This document shows positions 8,810 to 17,951 of a stretch of DNA of 64,000 nt, one piece after another; the first letter of the stretch is position 1; each line of letters begins with the position of its first letter. The stretch covers positions 3,224,001 to 3,288,000 of the forward strand of contig NZ_CP034759.1 of NCBI RefSeq assembly GCF_004295665.1, read 5' to 3'. A model generated the notes under the pieces. That model saw only the letters and a program-made list of their open reading frames with translations, did no database searches and was not told the DNA's origin. This DNA comes from Litorilituus sediminis (lineage in GTDB: Bacteria > Pseudomonadota > Gammaproteobacteria > Enterobacterales > Alteromonadaceae). A program made the position numbers and the translations under genes.

Positions 8810-9307
8810 TTAAAACGTACTGATTAACCAATCTTTATTATCGCTAAAGTACAAGGTTTTTACTTGTCCTTTACCTTCAATATTTACCATATTAATTTGC
8901 GTCGGCCAAAGATCACGTAGGCTGCCGTTATAGAGCTTAATACCTTTTAATTCGTTAGGTAGCTTAGCGTCTTGATAGACCCAGAAAAACTTACCTTCCA
9001 CTTCATAACCGACACTATTTAAGGTTATTGCTGTATCAGCCAAAGTGCGGGCAAGAAATTGCTTGGCAACATAATCGGCAAATTGCTGCTGGGTTTTATT
9101 TGAGCTAATAATATCAGCATGTTTATCAAATAATTTTTGCACCGCATGTTCGGTGTCGTGCAAATAAAAACGATGCATTACCTCAAGGTGGCCAGAGCGC
9201 TTATTAAATAAAACCGTAGTTTCAGCGGCTTTTTGTTGGTGGGCAAACACTGGATTTGCCAACACCATTAAACAGCCTATTAAGAGTAATAACAGGTGCT
9301 TAGCCAT
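8810..9307 (-). CDS. DUF6702-family exported protein
   Basis: 165 residues with a signal peptide (KHLLLLLIGCLMVLANPVFA). The mature part begins with His-Gln and has the pattern of the DUF6702 family: TTVLFNKRSGHLEVMHRFYLHDTEHAVQ near the start, a central GYEVEGKFFWVYQDA strand pair and a C-terminal YFSDNKDW segment. Function is unknown; proteins of this type often sit next to exported M1-type peptidases. That holds here: it overlaps the stop of the upstream peptidase gene by one base, so the two are translationally coupled and probably act together in the periplasm. Confidence 0.75.
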   Translation of the reverse strand: MAKHLLLLLIGCLMVLANPVFAHQQKAAETTVLFNKRSGHLEVMHRFYLHDTEHAVQKLFDKHADIISSNKTQQQFADYVAKQFLARTLADTAITLNSVGYEVEGKFFWVYQDAKLPNELKGIKLYNGSLRDLWPTQINMVNIEGKGQVKTLYFSDNKDWLISTF

Positions 9308-11745
9308 TAGTTATCCTTCGCTTCTTTATCGTCAGTTTTAAGCTTAGTTTTGATATCTTGCATAATATCGCGCTTAACTTTGTCTTTGCTCTTCTTCGCT
9401 TTGTAGGCTTGAATACGCGATGGAATGATCTGACGTGGGTAATGGTTATTCTCTACATCTACGTCAGCCGTTTCCCAACCTGGATCAACCACAGCACTGA
9501 CTAATTGTTTACCTTTCTCGGTAACAATCAGTTTGCGTACCTGCTTAGGCGAACGACGCCAGATTTCAGCAGGAATATACTGGTTTTCTTTGCTGCCATC
9601 AGCGTAAGTTAGCTCAAGTAATATTGGCATAACTAAACCGCCTAGATTAGAGAACTCCAATACATAGTAGTTTTTATCTTCTTCAATGGCGCGCGCTAAA
9701 GTTTCACGTTCCCAAGGCTTTAAATCTTTAAGGAATTTCTGATACTTGTTGCGCTCTTTGTTAGTTACGGTGAAGCGATCGTTATCATCGTAAAAGTCAC
9801 GTACATCTGGGTTGCGATCAACCCATAACTCTTTACCTTCTGCCTTGTTGCGTTCAACAAACAGTGATGATGGCTTATCATTTTCAATATCACGTAAACG
9901 AGCAAAATCAATATCTGGGTTATGGGTGTCTAAGCGCATTTGATAAACCTTATCGATAGAAATATCAACATGGTCGGTAGAGTAGAACCAGCCACGCCAG
10001 AACCAATCTAAATCAACACCTGAGGCTTCTTCCATAGTACGGAAAAAGTCAGATGGCGTAGGGCGTTTAAACATCCAACGTTCAGCGTATTCTTTAAAGG
10101 CAAAGTCAAACAATTCGCGCCCTAAGATAACTTCGCGCAGAATATTAAGTGCTGCAGCAGGCTTAGTATAAGCATTAGGGCCAATACGTAAAATGCTGTC
10201 AGATTGCGTCATAATCGGCACTTGGTATTGCGATTTCATATAGCCGGTAATATCACGCGGCTCAACGCCCCAAGGGATAGTTGGGTCCCATTCACGTCCT
10301 GCTACGCCGTCAAGGAAACTGTTTAAACCTTCGTCCATCCAAGTCCATTGACGTTCGTCTGAGTTAACGACCATAGGGAAGTAGATATGTCCTACTTCAT
10401 GAATAACGACCCCGATAAGGAAACGCTTTTCTGCCTGTGAATAAGTACGGTCGCCGTCATCTTGTAACTCGGTACGTGGGCCATTAAAGGTGATCATCGG
10501 ATATTCCATACCGCCCACAGGGCCATTCACTGATTGCGCTGTCGGGTAAGGATAATCAAATGAAAAACGTGAATAGACTTCCATGGTGTGAATAACCGAT
10601 TCGGTAGAATACTTCTTCCATAAGTCGCCACCTTCAACTGGGTAGAAAGACATCGCCATTACATGTGGCATTTTATCGCCACCTTGTTGGTAACCCTTGG
10701 CATCCCAAATAAAGGTACGTGATGAAGCCCAAGCAAAATCTCGTACGTTTTCTGCTTTAAACACCCAAGTTTTACGCTTGTTAGTACCTTCTTTTTCGTT
10801 TGCTAAGGCTTCTTCTTCAGTCACAATAAAGACAGGGCGTTTGGCTGTTTTTGCTTTTTCTAAACGTTTACGTTGGGTTTTAGTGAGTACGTCTTTCGGG
10901 TTGCTTAAAACACCGGTAGAAGAAACGATGTGATCAGCCGGTACGTCTATTTCAACTTCATAGTTACCAAACTCTAAAGTGAACTCACCACGGCCTAAAA
11001 ATTCTTTGTTATTCCAGCCTTCGTAATCTGTATAGGCGTGTAGGCGCGGGAACCATTGCGCAAGCAAGAAGATATCGTTGCCATCGTCAAATTTTTCATA
11101 GCCAGAACGGGCAGATACGGCATTCTCTTCAACAATATTGAAAGCAAAATCAATAGTGAAATCAATATCGTCACCTGATTTTAACGGCTTAGGTAAGTCG
11201 ATACGCATTTGCGTGCCAACCACAGTAAAGGCTAATTTATTACCTCGACTGTCTTTAACTGCTTTAATTTCATAACCTAATTCATTATCAGCCTTAAAGT
11301 GCATAGCACGTAATTCATTTAGGTTTAATTTAGTGGCTGTGTTGGCATCACCAACCGTATTGACAGGACCACGACGCCCCATACCGCCAAAGTTATTTGC
11401 CATATTAGCAATTGAATCATCTTTGAAACGGTTTTGATCTAACTGTACCCATAAATACTTTAAACGGTAGGGCGAATTATTCTGGTAGCGAATATCTTCA
11501 GTAGCGTTAATTCGGCGCAGCTTTTCATCAAGTGACACTTTAATTTTATAATCGACTTGCTGCTGCCAATAACGCTCGCCTGGTTCACCTGAGGCATTGC
11601 GATATACGTTAGGCGTTGGTAACACCTCTTCAAGTTGACGAAACTTATCTTCAAAGTCACCTTTAGTCTGCTTGATTGCAGAGGCATGAACAGATGAAGC
11701 TAAAGCTACAGTCAATAAACATGCTGAAATAATGGAGTTTTTCAT
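9307..11745 (-). CDS. Exported M1-family zinc metallopeptidase
   Basis: 812 residues with a signal peptide (residues about 1-21). The M1 gluzincin signature is complete: His449-Glu450-x-x-His453 (HEVGH), with the third zinc ligand Glu472 after exactly 18 residues (WMDEGLNSF). The substrate-recognition loop is GGMEYPMITF (GAMEN-like) shortly before. The N-terminal part is beta-rich and the C-terminal part is long and charged. It probably trims peptides in the periplasm. It is first gene of a two-gene operon with the DUF6702 gene. The specificity (aminopeptidase or other) cannot be told from sequence. Confidence 0.9.
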   Translation of the reverse strand: MKNSIISACLLTVALASSVHASAIKQTKGDFEDKFRQLEEVLPTPNVYRNASGEPGERYWQQQVDYKIKVSLDEKLRRINATEDIRYQNNSPYRLKYLWVQLDQNRFKDDSIANMANNFGGMGRRGPVNTVGDANTATKLNLNELRAMHFKADNELGYEIKAVKDSRGNKLAFTVVGTQMRIDLPKPLKSGDDIDFTIDFAFNIVEENAVSARSGYEKFDDGNDIFLLAQWFPRLHAYTDYEGWNNKEFLGRGEFTLEFGNYEVEIDVPADHIVSSTGVLSNPKDVLTKTQRKRLEKAKTAKRPVFIVTEEEALANEKEGTNKRKTWVFKAENVRDFAWASSRTFIWDAKGYQQGGDKMPHVMAMSFYPVEGGDLWKKYSTESVIHTMEVYSRFSFDYPYPTAQSVNGPVGGMEYPMITFNGPRTELQDDGDRTYSQAEKRFLIGVVIHEVGHIYFPMVVNSDERQWTWMDEGLNSFLDGVAGREWDPTIPWGVEPRDITGYMKSQYQVPIMTQSDSILRIGPNAYTKPAAALNILREVILGRELFDFAFKEYAERWMFKRPTPSDFFRTMEEASGVDLDWFWRGWFYSTDHVDISIDKVYQMRLDTHNPDIDFARLRDIENDKPSSLFVERNKAEGKELWVDRNPDVRDFYDDNDRFTVTNKERNKYQKFLKDLKPWERETLARAIEEDKNYYVLEFSNLGGLVMPILLELTYADGSKENQYIPAEIWRRSPKQVRKLIVTEKGKQLVSAVVDPGWETADVDVENNHYPRQIIPSRIQAYKAKKSKDKVKRDIMQDIKTKLKTDDKEAKDN

Positions 11746-12002
11746 AGGAATTAAGCTACTTATTGATTTAAATTATTTAGTTATTCTTGGGCAAAAGCCC
11801 ATCACTTTAACGATTTTTGCCTTAATATTCGAGTCAGTCTCGTTGAAACGTCTAAGTTAAGCGATGGATGTACTGATTCAATATATCGAATCAAGTTTTA
11901 CTGACCATTCGAAAAAAACATTAAACTGTCCCATTAATCACCTGATATTTCTGGCTGATTAAAAAGTTAGGGGTTATGCTAATACAGGCTGTTTAGCGTT
12001 TG

Positions 12003-13001
12003 CTAATTGCTAATCACGATGTTGAGTAAAGTATCTTGCCAGCTTTCATCAATGTCATGGCAAATAATTTCAATGCGGCTTTCATTGCATTCATCTAATT
12101 CGATTTCAACTAGGTCATTATCAAGGGTGTTGTAGGCAAAAATGCCCTCAGGGGTGATAAAAACTGCTTTGATGCGCACTGCTTTGATTGTACTTAAAAA
12201 GCTATGTAGTTCTTTGCGGTTAAATTGTTTACTCGGAGCAAAGCGCCAGCCAATACTTTGAAAACCTTCACCTTGATTAGTCGCCTGAATATAGCCCTCT
12301 TTAGGAAGTGGTGTTGGCGCTATTGATGTTGTTCTTGGCTGATGCTTGTGCGCTGATTTATTTGACACGTTGAAACTCGTTTTGCCTGCTAACCAAGCGA
12401 GCGGCAGTTGACCGTGTTCGATAAAGTCTACTTTTTCAGGCGAGAGCGCTTTTGTTTGAATAAAGTCGGTTAGTTGGCTTTGCTCGTTTGCTTTGTATAG
12501 ATCAAGCTTACTACCGACGATAATATCGGCAATCTCTAACTGTTGATTAAAGGTTGGGTGCTGGTGATAGCGCTGATCGTTTAAGTTTCTGGCATCAACT
12601 AAGCAGATGGTTTTCTCTAAACTTAGGACTTCTTGGTAATATTGGTTTGATAATACTTGCAGTACTTCTTTTGGGTGACCTAAGCCTGTCGGCTCAATAA
12701 GCAGTCGATGCGGTTTCGCTTCTGTCAGTAATTGATTCAGCGTAATTTGCATCGGCAGACCTGATGCACAACACATACAGCCACCCGGCACCTCGCGAAT
12801 ATAAACGTCATTATTATCAGCTAAGCTACCTTGCATTAGGCTTGCATCTACGCCGATTTCACCGAACTCATTAACAAGTATTGCCCACCTTTCATGATTC
12901 GGTTTTTGCTTAAGTAAATGCAATATGGCTGAGGTTTTTCCTACGCCGAGAAAGCCGGTAATAATATTGGTTGGTACGGCGATAATTTTTTCATTGCTCA
13001 T
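12003..13001 (-). CDS. COG0523 GTPase, probable zinc metallochaperone
   Basis: 332 residues of the CobW/ZNG1/YjiA family of GTP-dependent metal-insertion proteins. Walker A is GFLGVGKTS (residues 16-24), the metal-binding Cys motif is GGCMCC (Cys75, Cys77, Cys78), and the GTP-binding SKLD motif follows near residue 163. A His-containing linker (SAHKHQPR) precedes the C-terminal CobW_C domain. It is the last gene of an operon with DUF1826, zur and MerC-like genes behind a Zur-like operator. That context points to handling of scarce zinc rather than cobalamin synthesis. Confidence 0.9.
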   Translation of the reverse strand: MSNEKIIAVPTNIITGFLGVGKTSAILHLLKQKPNHERWAILVNEFGEIGVDASLMQGSLADNNDVYIREVPGGCMCCASGLPMQITLNQLLTEAKPHRLLIEPTGLGHPKEVLQVLSNQYYQEVLSLEKTICLVDARNLNDQRYHQHPTFNQQLEIADIIVGSKLDLYKANEQSQLTDFIQTKALSPEKVDFIEHGQLPLAWLAGKTSFNVSNKSAHKHQPRTTSIAPTPLPKEGYIQATNQGEGFQSIGWRFAPSKQFNRKELHSFLSTIKAVRIKAVFITPEGIFAYNTLDNDLVEIELDECNESRIEIICHDIDESWQDTLLNIVISN

Positions 13002-13040
13002 AGAGAATAATTCAGTTGTCTAAATGTTAGTATCAGTAAT

Positions 13041-13436
13041 TTAATGCGCGCATTTGTCATGGTGCTGGCATGATTTGTAATTGTTGAAATGTGCATAGGC
13101 AATAATTAGCCCGCCAATTAGGGTGAGCAGTTTCTCACCCACTTCACCTAAAAGATTTGCACCTAAAGCAAACGCTAATAATAGGCAGCTCAGGCCAACT
13201 AATCCTGTGGCAATAATGGTAATGCGGCCGTGCTTTTTGCAGCCTAAGGTTAACGCAAAAATGCTGGTAGGAATAACGAAAATTATCATCCATTGGTGAA
13301 AAAATTCAGGGTCAATACCTAAACTTAATAAGTTCGGCAATAAAGCTACTAATACCGGAAATAACAGGCAGTGAGCAACACAGAGCCCAGAAATGCTAAT
13401 GGCAAGTTTGTCGATAAAAAGGGAATTAAAATTCAT
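13041..13436 (-). CDS. MerC-domain inner-membrane protein
   Basis: 131 residues with four hydrophobic segments and the MerC-type pattern: SGLCVAHCLLFPVLVALLP in helix 1 with a Cys/His pair, and a conserved GCKKHGR loop after helix 2. The C-terminus is metal-ligand-rich (CQHHDKCAH). MerC was named for mercury uptake, but chromosomal homologues are frequently linked to zur. Here it lies between zur and a COG0523 GTPase, so a role in zinc or other thiophilic metal transport is inferred. There is no merA, merT or merR nearby. Confidence 0.82.
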   Translation of the reverse strand: MNFNSLFIDKLAISISGLCVAHCLLFPVLVALLPNLLSLGIDPEFFHQWMIIFVIPTSIFALTLGCKKHGRITIIATGLVGLSCLLLAFALGANLLGEVGEKLLTLIGGLIIAYAHFNNYKSCQHHDKCAH

Positions 13437-13475
13437 GGTGTAACCTTAGTTTTGCAATATATGTGATTTGTGCTG

Positions 13476-13976
13476 TTATCGGCATGCCTGACAAAGGCAA
13501 GTCAATTCGATTTGTTCTGAGCATAACTGAAAGCCTGATTGTTCAACTTCATTGGTTAACTCTTGATAGACATTTGTGCTCATTGGCATTTCTGTTACTT
13601 TTTGACATTGTTGGCAAAATAAAAATTGCGCGGCATGGTGATTTTGTTGATGACCAATATGCGCGCAAGCAACAAATTTATTGGCAAGATTTATTTTGTG
13701 AGCTAAATGCATACGTTCGAGATATTCGAGTATTCTGTAGGCTGACATTGGCGCCATTTTTTCATTACATTCAGTATTATAGGTTTCGATTATTTCGTAG
13801 GCTGAAAGCGCTTTATCTGCTTGAAGTAAAATAGATAAAACGTATTTTCGTTTTTCGGTCAGTTTACCGCCATGTTGCAGGCATTGTTGCTCAGCAGCGC
13901 ATAAATGCTCAGTTAAGTTATTCATAAGTAAATTTATGTCCCTATTTTGGTGTGCAAGCTTCATGCTGTTAATCAA
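13476..13976 (-). CDS. zur: Fur-family zinc uptake regulator Zur
   Basis: 166-residue Fur-superfamily repressor. The N-terminal winged helix covers residues about 20-100 (KLTEKRKYVLSILLQADKALSAYEI). The dimerisation domain carries Cys121-x2-Cys124 (FCQQC) and the C-terminal Cys160-x-Cys162-x2-Cys165 cluster, the structural-zinc pattern of Zur, with a His-rich loop (HIGHQQNHH). Its start overlaps the DUF1826 stop by 8 bp, so it is translationally coupled and co-regulated with the metal genes. Two Zur-like palindromes upstream of the operon suggest autoregulation. Fur or PerR are less likely given the Cys pattern and neighbours. Confidence 0.88.
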   Translation of the reverse strand: MINSMKLAHQNRDINLLMNNLTEHLCAAEQQCLQHGGKLTEKRKYVLSILLQADKALSAYEIIETYNTECNEKMAPMSAYRILEYLERMHLAHKINLANKFVACAHIGHQQNHHAAQFLFCQQCQKVTEMPMSTNVYQELTNEVEQSGFQLCSEQIELTCLCQACR

Positions 13977-14646
13977 TAAAATCTAGTGTTAGCAATAAGC
14001 GACTCTCATCGGCGGCAAGCTCAGGGGAGCGATGCACTAAGCCAGCACCCTCGTTATTTATCCAGCCTTCACCTTTCACTAAGGCAATATCGCCAGCATT
14101 GAGTTGCTGGATATCCTTGTTGTCTCGATATAAGCCTGATTCGGCATCGGTTTTGCCGGTACTTGCTTTACCTAATTTCGTTCTATCGATAACATCATTA
14201 CTTAGCCATTGTGTCGCGCTACCGACAAAGGTAGTGATCAATCGACAAGGCACTTTATCAACATGAAATTTAGGGCACATAGGTCTATCTAATGCCGTTA
14301 AACGTAACCCTGCGCCTTTAAGCTCAAATAAGGTGCAAAACATATCAACCAGTAAGCTAATGTGTTTGCATAGCTCATGACTATCTTCTAAATCGGCTAA
14401 ATACTCGCTGAGTTGAGTGAAACAATTTTCTGGCGTGACTGTCAGTACCGCTTTAAGGTGAGGGCGTTGGTTAATTAGCGCTTGCGCTATTTGCGTTAAC
14501 TGTTTTGGTGTATTGTTTTGCCAAACAATGAGCTTAACATCGTCTTGATATATGTCAGTTAGCTTGCTGGCATGCTCAGAAAATACCGCCTTGCTGGCGG
14601 TGACTTGAGTTAATTCAGGTTGATCTTTGATGGCTAAATTATTCAT
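13969..14646 (-). CDS. DUF1826 family protein
   Basis: 225 residues, first gene of the zinc operon. It matches the DUF1826 pattern: a C-terminal half with CPKFHVDKVPCRLITTFVGSATQWL, then GDIALVKGEGW and AGLVHRSP. The conserved Cys, His, Asp and His residues resemble a metal-binding cupin-like or dioxygenase-like fold, but the biochemical function is not known. DUF1826 genes are repeatedly found beside zur and COG0523 genes, as here. The start at 14646 lies 70-110 bp downstream of two Zur-like palindromes. Confidence 0.85.
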   Translation of the reverse strand: MNNLAIKDQPELTQVTASKAVFSEHASKLTDIYQDDVKLIVWQNNTPKQLTQIAQALINQRPHLKAVLTVTPENCFTQLSEYLADLEDSHELCKHISLLVDMFCTLFELKGAGLRLTALDRPMCPKFHVDKVPCRLITTFVGSATQWLSNDVIDRTKLGKASTGKTDAESGLYRDNKDIQQLNAGDIALVKGEGWINNEGAGLVHRSPELAADESRLLLTLDFID

Positions 14647-14716
14647 AGTTTTGTTATTTTGTAATAATTATCGATGCTAATTTTTCTTGGTTTTAGCTGT
14701 TTTGCAATATACTTGA

Positions 14717-14755
14717 TGTGATACTGTAACATAAAATTTGTGTGATAGTATCACA
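14717..14755 (-). promoter_or_regulatory. Two tandem Zur-like operators
   Basis: TGTGATAGTATCACA (14741-14755) is a perfect 15-bp palindrome. TGTGATACTGTAACA (14717-14731) is an imperfect copy of it, 24 bp (about two helical turns) away. Both resemble the gammaproteobacterial Zur box with its GTTATA-N-TATAAC type core. They are the only such pair seen upstream of the DUF1826-zur-merC-COG0523 operon. Zur binding is inference. Confidence 0.7.
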
Positions 14756-14812
14756 TTTTTAATTGCTAAGCTGAATTGTGTAGGTAAGAGTAGGAGAGAA
14801 AAAGCGTGCTTG

Positions 14813-15028
14813 TTAGCGCCAGCCTTGCTGCCATTGGTGTGAATTTTTTAATTCACGCCAGTTTATTTGTTGAATTCTGTTGGTAAAGATTGCTTGAATT
14901 TCACATAGTTCGACCTTCATATCATGGTCAAATTTTACCGTGATTACGGTAAAGTGCTTTTCTTTGTTGCGAGGATGAACGCTTGTCCATTTTGAATGAA
15001 GTAATTTTTTAGGTGAGATAGCATTCAT
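14813..15028 (-). CDS. TIGR02450-family Trp-rich small protein
   Basis: 71 residues matching the TIGR02450 pattern: an N-terminal PKKLLHSKWTSVHPRNKEKHF block, then VKFDHD and a C-terminal Trp-bearing region (NWRELKNSHQWQQGWR). Function is unknown. It is small, basic and probably cytoplasmic. It overlaps the stop of the CIA30 gene by one base and is therefore probably translated from the same message. Confidence 0.8.
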   Translation of the reverse strand: MNAISPKKLLHSKWTSVHPRNKEKHFTVITVKFDHDMKVELCEIQAIFTNRIQQINWRELKNSHQWQQGWR

Positions 15029-15594
15029 TATATTGATTGTAAAAGCTGGATTGATTTTATGCTGAGCTTAAATTTTCCTGCTTTCTTATCAGCGATCAGC
15101 AAACTCACTTGCATGGCATCGGAGAAGTTTAGCGCAGGCATTGAGGAAAGGGCTTTACCGCGATAACGTGGAGAAAAGTCAGCTTCTGAAAATTGCACTG
15201 TCTGCCATTGGTTAGGTGTTGTTGTAAATTCGGCTACATAAGCCGCACCTTCATATAAATTATGGGTTTTTAAGCGAAATTGATAGCGTCGGCCATCGCC
15301 TTTAATGATTAATTTTATGCTACTTGCAGCAGAAAAATCAGGAGAAATTAAACGTCTAACTGAGGCAAAACCGCCATTGTTTTCAAGCGATAGGTAACCT
15401 GAAAAAGTGCTATAACCTTGATGATAAGTAAAGTGGCTATACGATATTCCGCCCATTACATTATCATTTACGGTGAGCCAATGTTTGCTTTCAACGGCAT
15501 CGAATGTAATGTCACCAGCAAAAGATTGGCTACTTGTTAACATTGCTAGAAAAAATCCCAAGCAAACGAGTCGTGTTGTTACTTTCATTTGCAC
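15028..15594 (-). CDS. CIA30-family exported protein
   Basis: 188 residues with a signal peptide (LVCLGFFLAMLTSSQSFA). The mature part matches the CIA30 (complex I intermediate-associated protein 30) beta-sandwich: WLTVNDNVMGGIS, FSGYLSLENNGGFASVR, then YQFRLKT and the C-terminal SLLIADKKAGKFKLSI. The bacterial role is unclear; the fold is similar to carbohydrate-binding modules. A periplasmic location is expected from the signal. It is the first gene of a pair with the Trp-rich protein. Confidence 0.8.
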   Translation of the reverse strand: MQMKVTTRLVCLGFFLAMLTSSQSFAGDITFDAVESKHWLTVNDNVMGGISYSHFTYHQGYSTFSGYLSLENNGGFASVRRLISPDFSAASSIKLIIKGDGRRYQFRLKTHNLYEGAAYVAEFTTTPNQWQTVQFSEADFSPRYRGKALSSMPALNFSDAMQVSLLIADKKAGKFKLSIKSIQLLQSI

Positions 15595-15856
15595 TACCTG
15601 TGTTAAACATTAGTTATTAATACGAGGTAAGATGCAGTATAGATCAATTGTGCTTTAAGGATGCTCAAGCACTTAATCAATTTGCTATAAACAGAAAAAA
15701 TCAGCAGGCAAATGTGTTTGTGTGTCTCTAGATCTTTAGCTGGAACATTAGCGATAGAGTGATAAATAACTTTGCTAAGTGTTTCTCAAGTGCATTGTAC
15801 TTAATGGTACAACCAGTTATGCTGCTATCAGTTATAAGAAGATAGATAGTGAGCTT

Positions 15857-16702
15857 ATGAAATTTAAAGGCACTGACAAATATGTCGCAACGGATGATTT
15901 ACAAATGGCGGTAAATGCTTCGGTTGCCTTGCAACGACCCTTGTTGATAAAAGGTGAACCTGGTACCGGTAAAACCTTACTGGCTGAGGAGGTTGCCGCT
16001 TCTTTAGGCATGCGCTTAATTCAGTGGCATGTTAAGTCGACCACTAAGGCACAACAAGGTTTATATGAATACGATGCCGTGTCTAGACTGAGAGATTCAC
16101 AACTGGGTGATGACAAGGTACATGATATTAATAACTACATCCGCCAAGGTAAGTTGTGGCAAGCATTTCAATCAGACGAGCAAGTAGTTTTACTGATAGA
16201 TGAAGTTGATAAAGCTGATATTGAGTTTCCCAATGACTTATTGGTGGAGCTGGATAAGATGGAGTTCTTTGTTTATGAAACGGGTGAAACGGTAAAAGCT
16301 AAGCATAGACCTATTATTATTATTACCAGTAATAATGAAAAAGAGTTACCTGATGCTTTTTTACGCCGCTGTTTTTTCCATTTTATTAATTTTCCTGATC
16401 GCGACACCATGAAGCAGATCATTGACGTTCATTACCCGAATATTCAATTGAATTTAGTGAACGAAGCCTTAGATATTTTCTTTGAAGTGCGTGAAATAAA
16501 TGGCTTACGTAAAAAGCCTTCAACCTCTGAGCTTATTGATTGGTTAAAACTGTTAATGGCGGATGATATTCCTGATGAAATTTTGAAAAACCGAGATAAC
16601 TCAAAGGCCATTCCACCGCTGTATGGCGCATTATTAAAAAATGAGCAAGACGTGCATATGTTAGAGCGTTTAGCTTTTATGCATCGACGTGAGCAGCGTT
16701 AA
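15857..16702 (+). CDS. MoxR-type AAA+ ATPase
   Basis: 281 residues from the ATG at 15857; the frame can be extended to a GTG at 15779, but the added residues do not belong to the family. Walker A is GEPGTGKTLLAEEVA and Walker B is VVLLIDEVDKAD, followed by sensor 1 (IIITSNNEKELPDAFLRRC) with the arginine finger region, and a helical lid. MoxR proteins act with VWA proteins as chaperones that mature or activate a partner, often by metal insertion. Its stop overlaps the ATG of the downstream VWA gene, so the two products are made together. The client is not evident from the neighbours. Confidence 0.9.
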   Translation: MKFKGTDKYVATDDLQMAVNASVALQRPLLIKGEPGTGKTLLAEEVAASLGMRLIQWHVKSTTKAQQGLYEYDAVSRLRDSQLGDDKVHDINNYIRQGKLWQAFQSDEQVVLLIDEVDKADIEFPNDLLVELDKMEFFVYETGETVKAKHRPIIIITSNNEKELPDAFLRRCFFHFINFPDRDTMKQIIDVHYPNIQLNLVNEALDIFFEVREINGLRKKPSTSELIDWLKLLMADDIPDEILKNRDNSKAIPPLYGALLKNEQDVHMLERLAFMHRREQR

Positions 16703-17877
16703 TGTTAATCAATTTTTTTCAAGGGCTTAAAAAGCATGAGATCCCAGTAACCATTAAAGAGTTACTGGATTTAATCTCGGCATTAGAACAGCATTTAGTG
16801 TTTGCTGATATTGATGAATTTTATTATTTAAGTCGCACTATTTTAGTCAAAGATGAAAAGTACTTTGATCGCTTTGATAGAGCCTTTTCACAATGTTTTA
16901 CTGAGCTAGCGAATATTGATGACATTATTGAAGCGTTAATTCCAGAAGACTGGCTTAGAGCTGAATTAATCAAGCAGCTAAGTGAGGAAGAAAAGGCAAA
17001 AATTGACTCTTTAGGTGGCTTAGAAAAACTACTGGAAACTCTGAAAAAGCGCTTAGAGGAACAAAAAGCCAAACATCAAGGTGGCAATAAGTGGATAGGC
17101 ACGGGGGGAACATCGCCTTTTGGTCATAGTGGCTATAACCCTGAAGGGGTAAGAATTGGCGGTGACAGCCGTCATAAACGTGCCGTGAAAGTATGGGAAC
17201 GCCGTGATTTTAAAAACCTAGATGACAATATTGAGCTGGGTACACGTAATATTAAAGTTGCCTTGCGAAGATTGCGTCAATTTGCCCGTACTGGTGCCAA
17301 TGAAGAGCTGGATGTTGATGACACCATTCGCAGTACAGCCAATAATGCCGGTTATCTTGATTTAAAAATGGTACCAGAGCGTCATAATGCCGTTAAAGTG
17401 CTGCTATTTTTTGATGTTGGTGGTTCGATGGACCCTTATGTGCAAATATGTGAGGAAATGTTCTCAGCCGCCCGCTCTGAATTTAAGCATATGGAATATT
17501 ATTATTTCCATAACTTTATTTATGAGTCTGTTTGGCATAACAATGTTAGGCGTCATCAAGAGCGCATTCCTTTAACCGATATTTTGCATAAGTTTACCAG
17601 CGATTATAAGGTGATTTTTATTGGCGATGCCTCGATGTCGCCTTATGAAATTGTCATGCCTGGTGGCAGCGTTGAACATTGGAATGAAGAGTCAGGAGCT
17701 ACTTGGTTTAAACGTTTAACTGATAGCTTTGATAAAGTTGCTTGGATAAACCCTGTGCCGCAAGCCCATTGGCGGTACACCCAAAGTATTGATATTACCA
17801 AAGACTTGCTTGAGGAGCATATGTATCCGATGACAGTGAATGGTTTAGAACAAGCTATGGCGTATTTGTCTAAGTAG
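16702..17877 (+). CDS. VWA-domain (CoxE-like) partner of the MoxR ATPase
   Basis: 391 residues. The N-terminal two thirds is helical and charged (residues about 90-125 rich in Lys/Glu, likely coiled coil: EEEKAKIDSLGGLEKLLETL). A CoxE-like von Willebrand A domain follows, with MIDAS-type motif FFDVGGSMDP near residue 238, then a conserved FIGDASMSPYE. The protein is cytoplasmic, with no signal. It is translationally coupled to moxR (overlapping stop and start), the standard MoxR-VWA pair. No cox genes are nearby, so the CoxE label describes the family only. Confidence 0.88.
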   Translation: MLINFFQGLKKHEIPVTIKELLDLISALEQHLVFADIDEFYYLSRTILVKDEKYFDRFDRAFSQCFTELANIDDIIEALIPEDWLRAELIKQLSEEEKAKIDSLGGLEKLLETLKKRLEEQKAKHQGGNKWIGTGGTSPFGHSGYNPEGVRIGGDSRHKRAVKVWERRDFKNLDDNIELGTRNIKVALRRLRQFARTGANEELDVDDTIRSTANNAGYLDLKMVPERHNAVKVLLFFDVGGSMDPYVQICEEMFSAARSEFKHMEYYYFHNFIYESVWHNNVRRHQERIPLTDILHKFTSDYKVIFIGDASMSPYEIVMPGGSVEHWNEESGATWFKRLTDSFDKVAWINPVPQAHWRYTQSIDITKDLLEEHMYPMTVNGLEQAMAYLSK

Positions 17878-17951
17878 TGATTATTAATTACTGGCCATGT
17901 TCAGCATTAATTGGCCGTTTTTGTATTGCTAGCGAATGGTTGATGTTGAGA

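Noticed and set aside
12003-13436. Mercury resistance operon (because of the MerC-like gene)
   Set aside because: No merA, merT, merP or merR, and neighbours are zur and a COG0523 GTPase.
13463-13834. Plus-strand frame of 123 codons opposite zur
   Set aside because: Lies antisense to a clear Fur-family gene; composition and sequence are those of its shadow.
17878-17951. GGCC-containing hairpin as terminator of the MoxR/VWA pair
   Set aside because: The arms are only a few bases long and not convincingly complementary.
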